NCBI GenBank assembly: GCA_030765065.1
Contig: CM060978.1
Coordinates: forward strand, 116,417,692 to 116,481,691
Source of the DNA: Deroplatys truncata
Lineage: Eukaryota > Arthropoda > Insecta > Mantodea > Mantidae
Direction: 5' to 3'
Length of the DNA: 64,000 nt
The translations under genes and the position numbers were made by a program. Below are positions 22,258 through 34,205 of this stretch, piece by piece. The notes under the pieces are model-generated. The model saw nothing but the letters and a program-made list of their open reading frames with translations. It did no database searches and was not told where the DNA came from. How positions within the stretch are numbered: the stretch's first letter is position 1; each line of letters opens with the position of its first letter.

Positions 22258-23598
22258 TCATGCAAATCACTGGACACTTTGTTTAAAACACTAACTTTAA
22301 ATTGTAAAAAGTTAAATTAACTAACTTTAGTATGTATTTGAAAGTACCAAATTAAAAAATATCGTGTTAGAAGCTCCCTATAACGGAAGAAGCAATAATG
22401 CATACTACTCAACAGCGCTATTAAAATGTTTGCCTCTAGTTTTCACCTATTATTACGGCATATAAACATCTCACGTTTCAGAAATGCTGCGTGCCACTGA
22501 CCACCTCTTTCGACCATAGCTAGAAAATGATAACTGAAGGCGGCGAACGTTTTAATTACTTTATTATTGTGGCAGACGGTTTAATTAAAGTTTATTATTG
22601 TAAGGTACTGCGCAAGATTTCACAATCTAATTATTTAATAGTTTCCTTATTCGGCCTCCCTTCATTTTAAAAATACTTTTATATTCATAAATCTGCTGTT
22701 ATTTGCTGAAATAAGCGAATTAGGCACTTTTAGGTTCTATCACAAAAAAATAGGTTTTATTAGGTCCTAACGTAAAATTAGGTCAATTTAGGCTCTATAA
22801 AATTGAAGTATATTACTCGTTGGTAACTAAAACATTAATATAAACCGAAGTTTGGAGTGTAGGAGGTCAGGAATAAAATAGGTCAGAACCTAAGAATCCG
22901 GGGCTTAGTTATTAGTAATGTAACCTTCATTAGATTATTCAGAGGTGAGCCTAAAAGTGAAATTTCTTCAGTAGCAGAGGGATACAGATGATGTCAATTG
23001 TCATTGTTCTTTCCATAATTAACATCTTACGTATAAATGCTGAGATTACTTTTGCTCATAATAACTTCAAATCTCAATGAAAATGAGAAATTTCTTAAGA
23101 GAAGTTAGTTATAAGCTGGTAAAACTAGCTCCATCAAACAAGAGCTATAGACAGTTACATTTTGGAACTCTTCGAACTAGAGGAGCCACAATAGAAAAGA
23201 AAGATTTTCCAATAAAACTTATATAAATGGTAAACTCAGCAACGTCCAGTTGTTAACCAGAAATAAAGGCAACTAAAATAAGCAATTTTAGTGTTGTTTA
23301 CAGGAAAGTCATGTGTGAACCCGTTTGTAAACTGTCTTGAAGAACCTGATAAAATTCATAATGAAGCAAAAAAAGAATTTGAAACTGGCCTTTTTTGCCA
23401 AAGTAGTATCATATTGTTACGTACTTTATCATTCGCTGTAATTTTCCGATATATTTATATTTTATAGCAGTTACGTATAACATGTATCACATTACAGAAT
23501 ACGTTTTAAATTGCATTTGATACTATAAACCAAAGCAAAAAAAAAATTACACAGAAACTTCTAAATAATTGGCTCCTGAGATCGACTTGCATTCTTAC

Positions 23599-23923
23599 CT
23601 GGAATCCTACCAATGGTTGGGTTACTTTCGCCATCAAGCAGCTGCAGAAATTCTTCTTCCCACCTTTTTAACCTTATTTTCTGATTTCCCGTGGCCTTAC
23701 GGTCAGTTTTTCTTTTTAATTCAGTCTTCATATTCTGAATCTTTTTCTGCACCTGCTGTGGAGTGAATTTTCTGCCTAAAATTTCTTCCAGTTTGATGCA
23801 GGTGGTTTGCAAAGCGTTCACTTTCTCTTCTTTGATGCTCGGGATTTGCGATTTATTCAACAGTATTGGAAACTGCTTAAGAACTGCTAGAAAGGTATTC
23901 TGAATATTCACTTCGTCTACCAT
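23599..23923 (-). CDS. Myb/SANT-like accessory protein of a Harbinger element, exon 1
   Basis: I choose Met at 23923 (MVDEVNIQNTFLAVL) because family N-termini are short; the frame stays open upstream to 24046. A Myb/SANT-like trihelix region covers about residues 8-95: LLNKSQIPSIKEEKVNALQ, then ILGRKFTPQQVQKKIQNMK, then IRLKRWEEEFLQLL. In PIF/Harbinger transposons such proteins escort the transposase to the nucleus and element ends. The exon ends at 23599 with donor 'ccag|gtaagaat'. The 1.74-kb intron removed, phase 1 joins exactly to exon 2, giving 216 residues without a stop, in contrast to the ruined genes around it. Confidence 0.8.
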
Positions 23924-24212
23924 TACGCATATAACTTCGATATAGGTTAGGTACCGTATTCGCAAAACACTTCTGTACTCGCCACACGAGACAACAGTTA
24001 TGAGCTGCATTTGGCAGACGACAGCTGCGCGCGCAACGTAATTCAAGCGTTTGCTGGAAAAACGTCTAGCGAAAGCTTGCTAGATTAAGATTCTTTTTAT
24101 GCATGAGTGGAACAAGCCAAAGCTTAATCTTGTAGAGTAATCTTAAAGCTTTCACTTTAACTTAAAGACTAATCTTCAAGACAAAGCTTGGATTTTATGC
24201 ATTCCACCCAAT

Positions 24213-25020
24213 GTGTGGGAAATCTGTAAAAGTGAAGAAGAATTGCCTTTTATTTTCTGAACACTTGTGTATATTTATATGTGTAGGTACCTTGCTCTTA
24301 ACCTCAAAAGTGCTCTAACAACGCAATGAAATGCACGACCAGCAGACGCGTGGTGAACATTTATTTATAAGATCGCCTGTAATACCGGGATTACAATGAA
24401 CTTTACTTAACGTGACATGGAAATGCTGGTAAACTAAAGGCATAATTGACATGCACTTAACATATGGGAATGATTCTTGATTGATTGTTCTTTTTTTACT
24501 TCGAGCTAGTACCAAATGGTTCTAATTATCATGTGAAATTAAACTTGAAGTGACAGAAAGGAAAAGTTTGACATTGCCAGACTTTTAACTTGCATTGCAT
24601 TAAGTCAATTTTAAATATCTCCAACATAGTGTAAGACTGTCACATTACGTTAAATTCATCGTAATGCTATCTCAAGCATCTGAAATATTCTGGCACAAAA
24701 TACTCATAGAACGCATAACAATAATTGCAGTTTGGATTATAGAGCTGAATTTGTGTCCAAGTTTTGTTGAAATGTTTTCGAGCAGGTTCAAAAGGCGCGT
24801 ATAAGATTCTTTTCTAATATCAAAATGTTCATTGAACTTTCTCTCTCTCTCTGTATAAGTATCATATGGTTCTTGCATACCACTATCACATTCCCATTGT
24901 TTTTTCCGTCCAGATCATCAATTTAACCCAAGTAATTGCTGTTTTCTTCATTGAGGTCATCAATGTAATCTAAGTAATCCATGAACACATCAAAAATATC
25001 TTCCTCCAAATACGATGCAG
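24213..25020 (-). pseudogene. outer Harbinger transposase, N-terminal fragment
   Basis: A minus-strand frame at 24672-24878 reads YTERERKFNEHFDIRKESYT then RLLNLLENI, resembling the helical N-terminus of Harbinger transposases (usually 'Phe-Arg-Met-Ser-Lys-x-Thr-Phe-x-x-Leu'). Upstream, about 24950-25020, is EEDIFDVFMDYLDYIDDLNE. Frames change between these pieces. The segment ends at the target duplication of the nested element with the codons for FPH. Confidence 0.65.
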
Positions 25021-25291
25021 TATTCTAGTTCAATCGACAGGTTAGTTACTCTATCCAGGTCACAAGGGTAAATTCTAACCTATATTTGTGCTCTATTTAA
25101 TTCCGTAGTAACACACTATATGACGGTGCTCTCCGACATTTACTTCTGCGGTAATTTAATCTGGGAGTATCTGAAAGGAGTAAAATTCTTTGGAAGTAGT
25201 TTACTCTTGTATGGAAGTCACCAAGTGTTGACTTGAATAGTAGTTTACTATGAAAGTAGAACTTACTCCAGGTTGGTGCATGCTGCCCTAA

Positions 25292-26171
25292 GTGTTCTCT
25301 TCTTAGTTTACTATGATACAAGGTAGAGAAGTTGATTTTATGAGTTGAAAAAAGGTTTTAAAAAAATCTTAGGATTAGCTAGTGTTTTTTTTATTATTTC
25401 CAAAAGTATATAAATGTATATTCTGAAATATTTTTTGCAAAACATCTATTTTGAAAATATAAGCTGTTTAAATGCATAAGTAGCATGGGTTAATGGGAAC
25501 AACTGATTAAAGAAACAATTCCATTAGCAACAGAAATTGATGTTATGATTTTTGAAGGATTCGTTCCATAGTCATGACTAAGGCTTGAAGTTGGACCTTG
25601 TGTATACCTAAAGATCAGTATTAAAAGTCAACAAACATTTTTTCCAAGTTCTGAGCCTTGGTGATGACAATTAGCGCAGGCAGAAGACAGTAATTTTACT
25701 TAAGAGTATATAAAAATAATGAAGATGCTGCAACATCATTTTGTAAATAGGTTGCACTGAGTTTCCCAAATAATTTGTAAAAATCCACTTCCAGTTTGTG
25801 TGTTTGTGCTCTGTAGGCTCAAGAAAATGCACTATCTCCAAAATAGTTTTTAAATCAATATGTATCTAATTCCTCACAGCATTACTCCAAAAGTATATAA
25901 ATACTCCAAGATATTTATCAGGTTATTATTAGGCTTCTGACCTGACTTTAGGTTAAGTTAACTTCTATTATACTGGTACTTTGTTTACAAGCGAGAGGAG
26001 AGAGGTAGTAGTCTTGTGCTGTGCTGAGTACTGTGTATGCTATAGGTATAGGTGGGCACAGAAGTATACAGTTCCTTAGTAAACATAAGTTTTTATTTCA
26101 AAGTATAAATAACATGAACAAAATAATAATTCTGTGCTGTGGCAGCTGAAATAATCAGTTTCATTTGTGAT
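25292..26171. other. Vrp1 intron A, no gene seen
   Basis: AT-rich; no repeat or exon recognised. Confidence 0.45.
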
Positions 26172-27310
26172 TTACATGTGTGGACAACTATTGCAATGGA
26201 TTACAATATAGTTTCTGAATGTATCGAAAGCTAAACATCTTTTATTATAACTCAAACAAAGTTTATATCTTGAAAACCTCTGTTCCACATCACATGGTTG
26301 TATAGTTATCAATGATTTTGCAATTTTAATAGCTGAACTTGTTTCATTGTCAAGTTTGCTAATCACTTGAACAATCTGGTTGTAATGCTTATAGTAGTAC
26401 AGAGTGGCCATCAACCAAGAACCTCACTGTGTCACAATAGGTTGAGGCGACAAAGGGATTCCTGGGCTAGTTGTTTAAATTTTAGTGTCCCAGAAGGCGT
26501 CTTTAAAAATATTTTGTTTATATTTGAGACGAATTAATCATCTACATCAAAAAAATGTTTCCTAATCTGCTTTGCCACCCGCTGAGGACCATGAACTAAA
26601 CACTGAGATGTATAATTCTAGATAGCATTTCTTAATTTGAAGCAGTTTTGACCATATAAGTGGCTGCATCCGTCACAAATAGTAATATGTTCTCACTTTT
26701 TATGCCATCTTGCCATAGAAGCAACATTGCACTGACAAACAGCTTGTCAATGGAAGAATGGTTAATTTTGTTTAACACCTCAGATGTTAACAGGAAGTTT
26801 TGATCTGGACGTTCAGGAGATGATATTCCTATGACCACATTAGCTTATAGATCTCCCAGTAGCATCTGTGGTTTTATCTATCGAAATCCAAATATGATCT
26901 CCCACAAAACGTCTAATATTGTTCAGAGTATTCTCATAACAAGGAGACAAATAATATTTGTACAAAGTAGACTCACAGTAAACTTTCATTAGCTGTATAT
27001 TTCTCCAGAAATGTTTTAAAAGCAGAATTTTGCAGCTTATTAAATGAGATGTTTGCGCTTACCATCATGTCACCAAATCCCTATAAAATTTGGTTTGGCT
27101 ACATGAGTTTGTGGTTTCTGATGTAGATAATATATCCTCACCCCTTCATTTCTAAGAGGCACTCACATATTTTGTGAGTGTTTTTTAGATTTACAGTGTC
27201 TTGCAATAAAAACCCTTCTCTCTCCTTTGATTTCAATGTGGCATACTTTAAATATATTTTCCCCTCTTGCATTAAAATACTCATGTCCATATTCATTTAC
27301 AAGTAAGACA
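26172..27310 (-). pseudogene. hAT transposase pseudogene (BED finger to C-terminal dimerisation domain)
   Basis: Minus-strand pieces in family order: a BED-like finger (FNARGENIFKVCHIEI then RHCKSKKH, about 27290-27180); GDHIWISIDKTTDATGRSIS (about 26910-26850); NKINHSSIDKLFVSAMLLLW and FVTDAATYMVKTA (26632-26838); and near the C-terminus SLITIQPCDVEQRFSRYKL then FRNYIVIHCN (26172-26414), the hATC dimerisation motif (usually 'Cys-Asp-Val-Glu-Arg-x-Phe-Ser'). Stops and frameshifts separate them. The enzyme would catalyse cut-and-paste transposition with 8-bp target duplications; I could not locate terminal repeats. Confidence 0.82.
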
Positions 27311-29959
27311 GTCTTCTTACGGGTTGTTTTCAGCGTGTTTCATCAGCTAACAATGGCCGGACTTCATAACTTCTGAACAGGCTGTACATGTACTGATCGC
27401 TTACTTAGAATGAATCACTGGCAGTGCTTGGGGCGGGGAAGATCTCGGTGAAACCCTTTGCACAGATTAACTGTTTTCCAGTCAAAGTGCAACAAAACAG
27501 CAACCATGTCCGAAGCCTAGTTATTATGAATGCCTGATGTGGCTAATTTCTTTTGAAACGGTGCTTCTTTCTAGTGATTATAAATACTAGTGGTTTGTTG
27601 CCTGCCTTATTACTGCAAAAGCAAGTCGACTTTATATTTGCTCTTTTCTTGGTACTGCTCTTTGATTATCTGCAGTGTATTTGCGTTATGGAACCCAGGT
27701 GTGATAAAACTTAATTTAATCATGCACACTTACAAAGCAGTGTGTACACTCCAGGACAAACAAAATCTAACTACTGGGTTATTTCACCCTGTAAAATGTT
27801 TGAATTTGATCTTACTGTACTTGTTTATGTATGCAAGACATGCAGTTGAGCTATATCATACACAAAAAGCAACAGCTGATCATCAGCTGTTTGTTAGCCA
27901 CCATTTATAGCAATGATGGCTAACAAACCTTCATGTTGTAACATTAAAAAATGATTGGTTTTACCATATGTAACTTTAGAATCACATTATTAAGGTAGTT
28001 TATAAAGAGTATTACCAAAAACATAGCTCAAAAAGAAACTAGGGGGCAAACTGTAGAGCAAAATAAGATAACATTTCAGACTTTATTTATCATTTTTTTT
28101 ATCTGCTACCCGAAAGAGTTAAGGCCTGCTTACAATTTATTGTTAAAGTTACTCCATAATTGTTCATGTACACTGGCAGCTAGATTGACCATAATATTTT
28201 CAAAGTCCAAACTGTCAAAACAGCAACATGTTAATACTCACTGGAATTGTAACTAAAATTAAACTTCAAAGCCTGTAAAACAGTTATAACTTGTGTAGCA
28301 CCCGAATCCATGGAGTGAGACCATATTGTAAGTCCATAACCCGAAATATTTATGAGGATGCCTGGTATTTCTGGGCCACAACTTCTAAGTTAAGTTTGGA
28401 GTTGGACTTTGGACAAATTCTATCTGCTGAGACAAAACAAACATAAAGATGCCTAGTATGCTGGGCGCTTAAGTTCAAGCTCTGAAGGGATTTGGAGGTT
28501 ACCAGAACTTTTTAAATATTTTCAACATTTGAATTAATTAAACACTGATAGCCGTTGTTACAGAACAGAACAACTGTGCAACAGCTACCCTTTTAAAATG
28601 ACAACTTTTTTGCTGAATTGCAGTGTAACACACAATAGGAAGCAAAACTTATTTCTACATGTTTGGATTTTGAACTTTCCCTAATATGATTTACTAAGGT
28701 TCGATATTCTGTACATAATTTCCTTCTTACATTGATTTAAGCAGTTAAACAATAAAATAATGTATTATTATTTTCAGAAATATACACAAAAGTATGCAAA
28801 AAGATCTAATGGCATCACCACATGCCTCAAACTCCCATCCTTGTTATTGGAATCAGATACACCAGTACAGCAATAATTTCATGCTAACTCAGAAGGTGCT
28901 AGCTCTTGAATGTTACTCCCACAAAAAAAGCATCCATAACAAAGACATATGAATTTACTGTGTTAATAAAACTCGGCTTTTTAAAAGATGTAATACCTGC
29001 ATAAACCAAGAAAGGCTGAAAAACATGACAACTCTGCACCCATGATTAAAATGGTTTTTAAGTGCTTTGCCAAGCTCAAATAAAGCTGAACAAGCACAGT
29101 CTGTGTTTCACTTCATATCTGAATGAGAGGAAACATATCTCTGTTGCATTTATGGTTCATGAGACACTGGGTTTTGCTGTTGTAATTTTGGATTGCACAG
29201 TTTGCTTTTCATGTTAAATTTAATATTTTGCTCACAAAGAAGTACCACAGGCATGAGAATTATTTTTGTATTTGCAGAGTCATAATGAATGTTCTGATAT
29301 AATGCAGCTTTACTGGTGCAATTATGTAACTGGTAAAATAGAGCCACATTGTTTCATGCTTATTAAAAACTGCAATACAAATAAAATATATGCACAATGT
29401 AACTATTAGAAAGATGTAAGTTGTAAAAGCTACGGTATAGGTATATAGACTTGCAAGAATCAATGCTACAGGCGGGACTTGAACTGTGGATCCTTTACTG
29501 AATTTTATTTGCATACTTTGACATTTTTTTCTGTTAGATGGAGTTTATGGAATTATCCCATTGCTTCATACTTCTCAAAGGCAAGTCATTGTTCTTCATA
29601 GGTTGATGCTACCTTATATTGTGTCCTAATGATGAGTCAAGGAATTGAAATGAGACTATTCTTACTTCATACCACCTAAAAAGTAATGATTGTTATGTTG
29701 GCTTATGAAATAAAAATAATTCAACCACAATCAGGAATCAGTCTAGACTCCACAATACACTTTGTAAGTGCTCTGCTGATTATGCCATGGGACCAGCAAT
29801 GACTACATAGTGTAATTATACACAGTTGTGCCAACTTATGTCCAGAAATTTAAATGTTAATCTGGAAATTACATAGTGTTATGTATAAGGTAGAAGCTAG
29901 TTTCATAATTTTGATCATAGGTTCTTTCTGCTTAGCAGCAGTTCTTCAAAAAATTATTT
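27311..29959. other. Vrp1 intron A, mostly featureless
   Basis: No exon or transposon recognised. At 29468-29495 the minus strand holds a tRNA B-box-like 'agttcaagtcccgcc', perhaps the head of an eroded SINE. The 106-codon frame at 27590-27910 has no motif. Confidence 0.4.
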
Positions 29960-30380
29960 GTGTTATACAAAAAATTTATAGAAATGTTTACACCAAGTTA
30001 TCAAACAATTTTGAGAAGGGAGTATGTGAATTCCAGTGTGTGTATTCAGTCAAGTGGTTATCTTACTGTATACAAAATTCATAGAAATGTTTGCAGCCAA
30101 GTTATTAAAGAAGCAATTTTAGGAAAAAGGATATGATAAATCCAGCTTATGCATTCAATCAATTGGTTATCTTACTGTATACAAAATTTATAGAAATGTT
30201 TGCAGCCAAGTTATTAAAGAAACAATTTTAGGGAAAAGGATATATTTAATCCAGCCTGTGGATTTAGCCAAATGGTATCTTATTGTATAAAAATGTTATA
30301 GAAATGTTTGTAACTGTGTTAATCAAACAATTTTAGGGAAAAGGATATGTTAAATCCAGTCTGTGCATTCAAGTCAAATG
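29960..30380 (+). repeat. tandem repeat, four units of ~108 bp
   Basis: The marker 'atagaaatg' recurs at 29978, 30081, 30190 and 30298 (spacings 103, 109, 108). Each unit also contains 'aacaattttagg', a 'gatat' segment and 'aatccag'. Units 2 and 3 are most alike; 1 and 4 are more diverged. The array ends about 200 bp upstream of Vrp1 exon 2. Confidence 0.88.
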
Positions 30381-30587
30381 TTGTGCTTAAAGATGCAGAA
30401 TTAGACCACTAGAAAATGCATAATTATAAATGATAAAAAAAAGAAATAGTTTACTTTCAGATGTATAAACTTAATTAAAGTGAATATTGAGTAGAGTAAT
30501 TTTTTTATATCTTGCCTATGAAATGTAAATAAAATGGCCAAAGATTAATCATTACCAATTGATATCCTTCATCAATTTCAATTTCAG

Positions 30588-30746
30588 GAAAGACAAACAA
30601 TGCTAACAGCAGCAACAATAACAGCAACAACAGTAGTCCAAAGAACAACAATAATAATGTAGGCTCTTCTGATGTTTCACGGAATGGATTGGGGGGACTT
30701 TTTGCTGGCGGTATGCCAAAACTTAAGCCTACAGGAAGAGGCTTCA
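30588..30746 (+). CDS. Vrp1: verprolin/WIP homologue, Asn/Ser-rich exon
   Basis: Acceptor 'tttcaatttcag' ends at 30587 and donor 'a|gtaagt' follows 30746. The first two bases complete the Gly codon left by the previous exon, giving SAPLVVGGK as in WIP proteins. Residues 56-107 are an Asn/Ser run encoded by aac, aat and agc codons, then GSSDVSRNGLGGLFAGGMPK, where GGLFAGGMPKL is a conserved WIP-family feature. It ends in phase 1. The exon has no ATG of its own, so it is invisible as a stand-alone reading frame; family match and phase support it. The triplet-repeat section is likely length-variable. Confidence 0.93.
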
Positions 30747-31383
30747 GTAAGTATGTTTAACAAGCAGTTGGAGTTTACAGATTACAAACGAATGATATAA
30801 TCTTGTTATGCTGTCTGCTTTTCTCCAAATTGCATGGTTCAGGACAAAACATATCAGTCCATGTGCTGTGCATAGAAAAGAAAATGGAGGAAGGTAGCAA
30901 GTATGTACCATGTTTTGTTAGTTCCTTTTTAATAAATGTTCATGAAATAAACTTATGTTTTGATTCTGTAAAATTCCCTTTTCTGAAGAGAGTTCCTGAT
31001 TCATGTTCAATTTTAGAAACTAGTAACAGGAAGTCTGTAAGTTTGTGGATAGATAATGCAGTGCTCTAATGTTTTATTGATCTGTTCACCAAAACAAAAA
31101 ACATTTGGACCCTAAAAAGTTATTTGATGTATGGAGTGGTTACGAGTAAAACTAGGATTTTTTTGTAATGTCACAGAGCGAAATATATACATAAAAATGT
31201 AGTAAAAATCAGCAAAATTGGAGGTAATATGTAAAATTATTAAAATATGTAATAATTGTATAGTAATGGCTATTTAACTGATTACAACATACACAAACAT
31301 TCATACAAATTTGCAGAATAATGAGCAACTATATGTATTTTCAGGTTCTGTGAAGTCATTGACTGATGTCAACTAGATAAAAT
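30747..31383. other. start of Vrp1 intron B
   Basis: No feature recognised; the 88-codon frame at 30803-31069 lacks motifs. Confidence 0.45.
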
Positions 31384-31700
31384 GTCTTACACAGAGAAAG
31401 GTCTTTCTAAGTTGAAAGGTATAACTGGAGCATGTTTTAAGAAAGGCACTTTTCTTGGTGATGCATCCTCTGTTGGATCAGCAATGTCTCCTTTTGGAAT
31501 TCAGCTCATACTGAAATATGTTGAATATCCAGGGTTTTTCAACTTTTTTTTCAAGTTAATAAACTCAATTGTACCAACTTTTCTCTACATGGCACATAGG
31601 TTTTTTGCTGCATTTTCAATAAAAGTAATAGATTCTTGCAGTGGAAGTCCTGAAGCTTCCAGATGTTTTATGCTCTCTGGAAGCTAACTGAAATTGCTGC
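31384..31700 (-). pseudogene. hAT-like C-terminal fragment
   Basis: The minus strand reads LPESIKHLEASGLPLQESIT, then KLKNPGYSTYFSMS after a stop. This resembles the helical spacer of some BED/hAT-type transposases ('Leu-Pro-x-x-Ile-x-x-Leu-Glu' and 'Lys-Asn-Pro-Gly'). One stop and a frameshift. Family assignment is tentative. Confidence 0.4.
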
Positions 31701-34205
31701 TGAATGTAAGCAACAGCACAGGTCACTGTGGGATCACTGAAGATGGTCTGAGATTCACAAATAGATGTAGAACACTCAGGACCAAGGAATCTACAGCTGA
31801 CTATTTAAATGCTCACTGTAGAATTTGACGTGTGTCCAATTTTATCAGCACTGGGTCTGGGGCAATGGTACATTTGATAACTGATGTTTGTAATTTAATA
31901 CTCATTGAGGGACTTTCAAAATAGTTTTTTGGTCGCTGAAATTAATTTGTTAACTTGTGAAAACTTAGCTCCAAAGGCTGATTCACAGCACTGAGAACAG
32001 TAACCAGAATGAGAATGACATAGTTGAAATGCATGTATTCTAATGGAAGCTTTCCTGGGCACTGAGAATGGGAAAGAAGATTTGGCCAAGTTTTAACTTT
32101 CTTCTTCTTGGGCACGGCATATTAGATCCATATTGTGCATATTATACTCTTCACTGTGGAGATTTTTCTAGGTCTCCGTGACATGAAACAACCACTAGTT
32201 GCAAGCTGGAAACGTGAAATAGGAAACAATTCTAGCATATGTGCATCCTAACCTCAGATCTTTACACCTGCAGATCCATTGAGTATTGTTTCTTCTAGTG
32301 AAGGGCTCATCTGTGGTTTGTTTTTATGCAACTTAAAATTGGTTATTGCCTCAAAAAACAACAGCAAAACTACGAAGAACAGCAAAAACTGGTAGAAACT
32401 AACAAAGAACAACCAGCAACTTTAATGTGTGCTATTAAATAAGCTTATGAAAGATGGTACGACTAGGGGATTTGAAAATAGTAATGGATCTGCATTTAAA
32501 TATTGAATTTTGATGTTGGCTAACCTGAATTATGTTGGCTGGAAGCAGGTGAAAACATATCATTGGTCAGTTACAAACAAATTAAATCCCAATGTGCAAA
32601 ATTGACTTTTCACTTTGTGATTAATATTTATTCTCATTCTCGTTACTGGGCTATTGTGAACCAAAATCTTATATGCTGCATTGCTTCCCGTTTTTGTTAC
32701 CATTCTGAGGTTATTGTGAACCAGCCTTTATATCTTGGGCAACATGTGTAGTCCATGAGTCAAGCAAATGTAGTTGTTTGGATAAACACTTTCAAAATAG
32801 TTGCTGCTTTCAGCATATATGCTGCAGCATCAGAATAAAACACTTAACACCTTATTCTTCTGAACGCCTCTAGACCACAACACTTTTAGTCTATCATTCA
32901 TAAATCTGCTGTAGCGGAATAGTTGGTCGGTACAGCTCCATGTAATAGATAAAACATGACTTGGATGGTCTGTTAGGTTCTGGTTTTCCTACCACAAGAT
33001 TCACTATAAACTGATCCTTAGCATCTGTCATTTCATCAACAGCAACCCACATTTATGAGGTAATGTAAACAAAAAGGCCATAGGAAAGGATCCCCTCACA
33101 ATGGAAAAAATACTCTATAATAAGCTGTCAATTGAATTAAAAATTTCAAGAGGTAATATTTTCCAAAGACAATAAGAACATTCTTAATGGAAAAGTGCTT
33201 ATAAAAATTGGATGAGTTGTAAACATTTTGCAAATAGGTATTTATAATTTTGGTGATGCTTGAAACTTGTGCAGGTCTATAAGCAAATAAATTAACTTTC
33301 TTACACTGTTAATTGCTCATCATAGCAGATTTAAAGATAATTCTTGTGTAGTGTTGAATGATCAGGGACATGTTGCTTGCAATATTTTTGCAAAAGGGAT
33401 CTAAACTCAGGCACCTGAAGTGTGAACCAAAAATATTGGCAACAACCAGCGCATTACAAAAATACTTATACTGGCAGACAAGATAAGTTAGATACTGTTA
33501 TTTAAAGCACATTTAAGGAACCATAGGCTGCAATGTTTAATTCATGTGCAACAAAGTGTATCATTAATACTTCCCCATAGTTTGTATACTCCTTCAGTAT
33601 CATGCTTCCACCCAATTTAATTATTCCTTCAGTTCAGTATTGTGCTTGCATTTAGTTTGCTTGAACTCCGTATCATGATTTCTCCTCATTGGTTTACTCC
33701 TTAAACTCAGTTATGTACCTATTTCCAGGCAGTGCATTAGCTTATTTCTTCTCAGTAGCAGTCTACCAGGGGTTAGAAACTAGGTTCGTTCACTTCTGCA
33801 GTACATTATCAATGGAATGAGTCGAATGACATGCATTTGGGATGTGGAGCAACTTATGGTTCTAGTTGTGCGACTCAGAGGCTTTACCAGGAACAATTTC
33901 CAAACTGACAAGTTCCACATCACATAACCTTTACTATAATTGATCGCAGACTGTTAACGGGTTGCTCTTGATAAACTAGCAGAGGGTCAAGGACAGCAGC
34001 AATCAGAGTAAACTCCTGTGGCAGAGGAAACAGTACAGCTCGTGTAATACGTCTTGACACTCCATATGAGCAAGAGAGGCAAAAGGAGAAGTGGTGAGAG
34101 TGGTGGGGGAGCAAGAGACTACAAGTGATATCAGAACTCGTAGGCAGTTACATACACAACGCATTGTAAACAATTGTGTAAGCTTACCTGCAATTGAACT
34201 CGGCA
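31701..34205. other. Vrp1 intron B, no gene assigned
   Basis: The minus strand at 31701-32300 may extend the hAT-like fragment but is too decayed to read. Nothing else recognised. Confidence 0.35.

Larger units (their letters stand above)
21024..24209 (-). mobile_element. inner Harbinger-like transposon encoding a Myb/SANT-like protein
   Basis: Perfect 16-bp terminal inverted repeats 'gggtggaatgcataaa' (21024-21039) and 'tttatgcattccaccc' (24194-24209), flanked by direct repeats AAT (21021-21023 and 24210-24212). Next to both ends lie multiple short copies of aagctt/cttgactt motifs and 'atgcataaaa', likely transposase-binding sub-terminal repeats. It encodes only the Myb/SANT-like accessory protein, with no visible DDE transposase, so it would need a transposase supplied elsewhere. 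The 3-bp duplication fits the Harbinger superfamily, though AAT is not the usual TWA. Confidence 0.8.
20525..25288 (-). mobile_element. outer PIF/Harbinger transposon
   Basis: Flanked by TAA on both sides (20522-20524 and 25289-25291), the 3-bp target duplication typical of PIF/Harbinger. Terminal inverted repeats: left 'ggacggcatacacca' and, some bases on, 'ggagtaaatt'; right end reverse-complements to 'gggcagcatgcacca' and 'ggagtaagtt'. It holds a broken DDE transposase on the minus strand, and a second element (21024-24209) inserted within that gene. Without the insertion it is about 1.6 kb, so it has probably lost internal sequence. Confidence 0.85.

Noticed and set aside
26172-27310. Domesticated host BED-finger gene
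   Set aside because: Stops and frameshifts separate every domain, so it cannot encode a protein as it stands.
29960-30380. CRISPR-like array
   Set aside because: The units are contiguous diverged 108-bp tandem copies with no conserved short repeat separated by unique spacers, in eukaryotic intron DNA.
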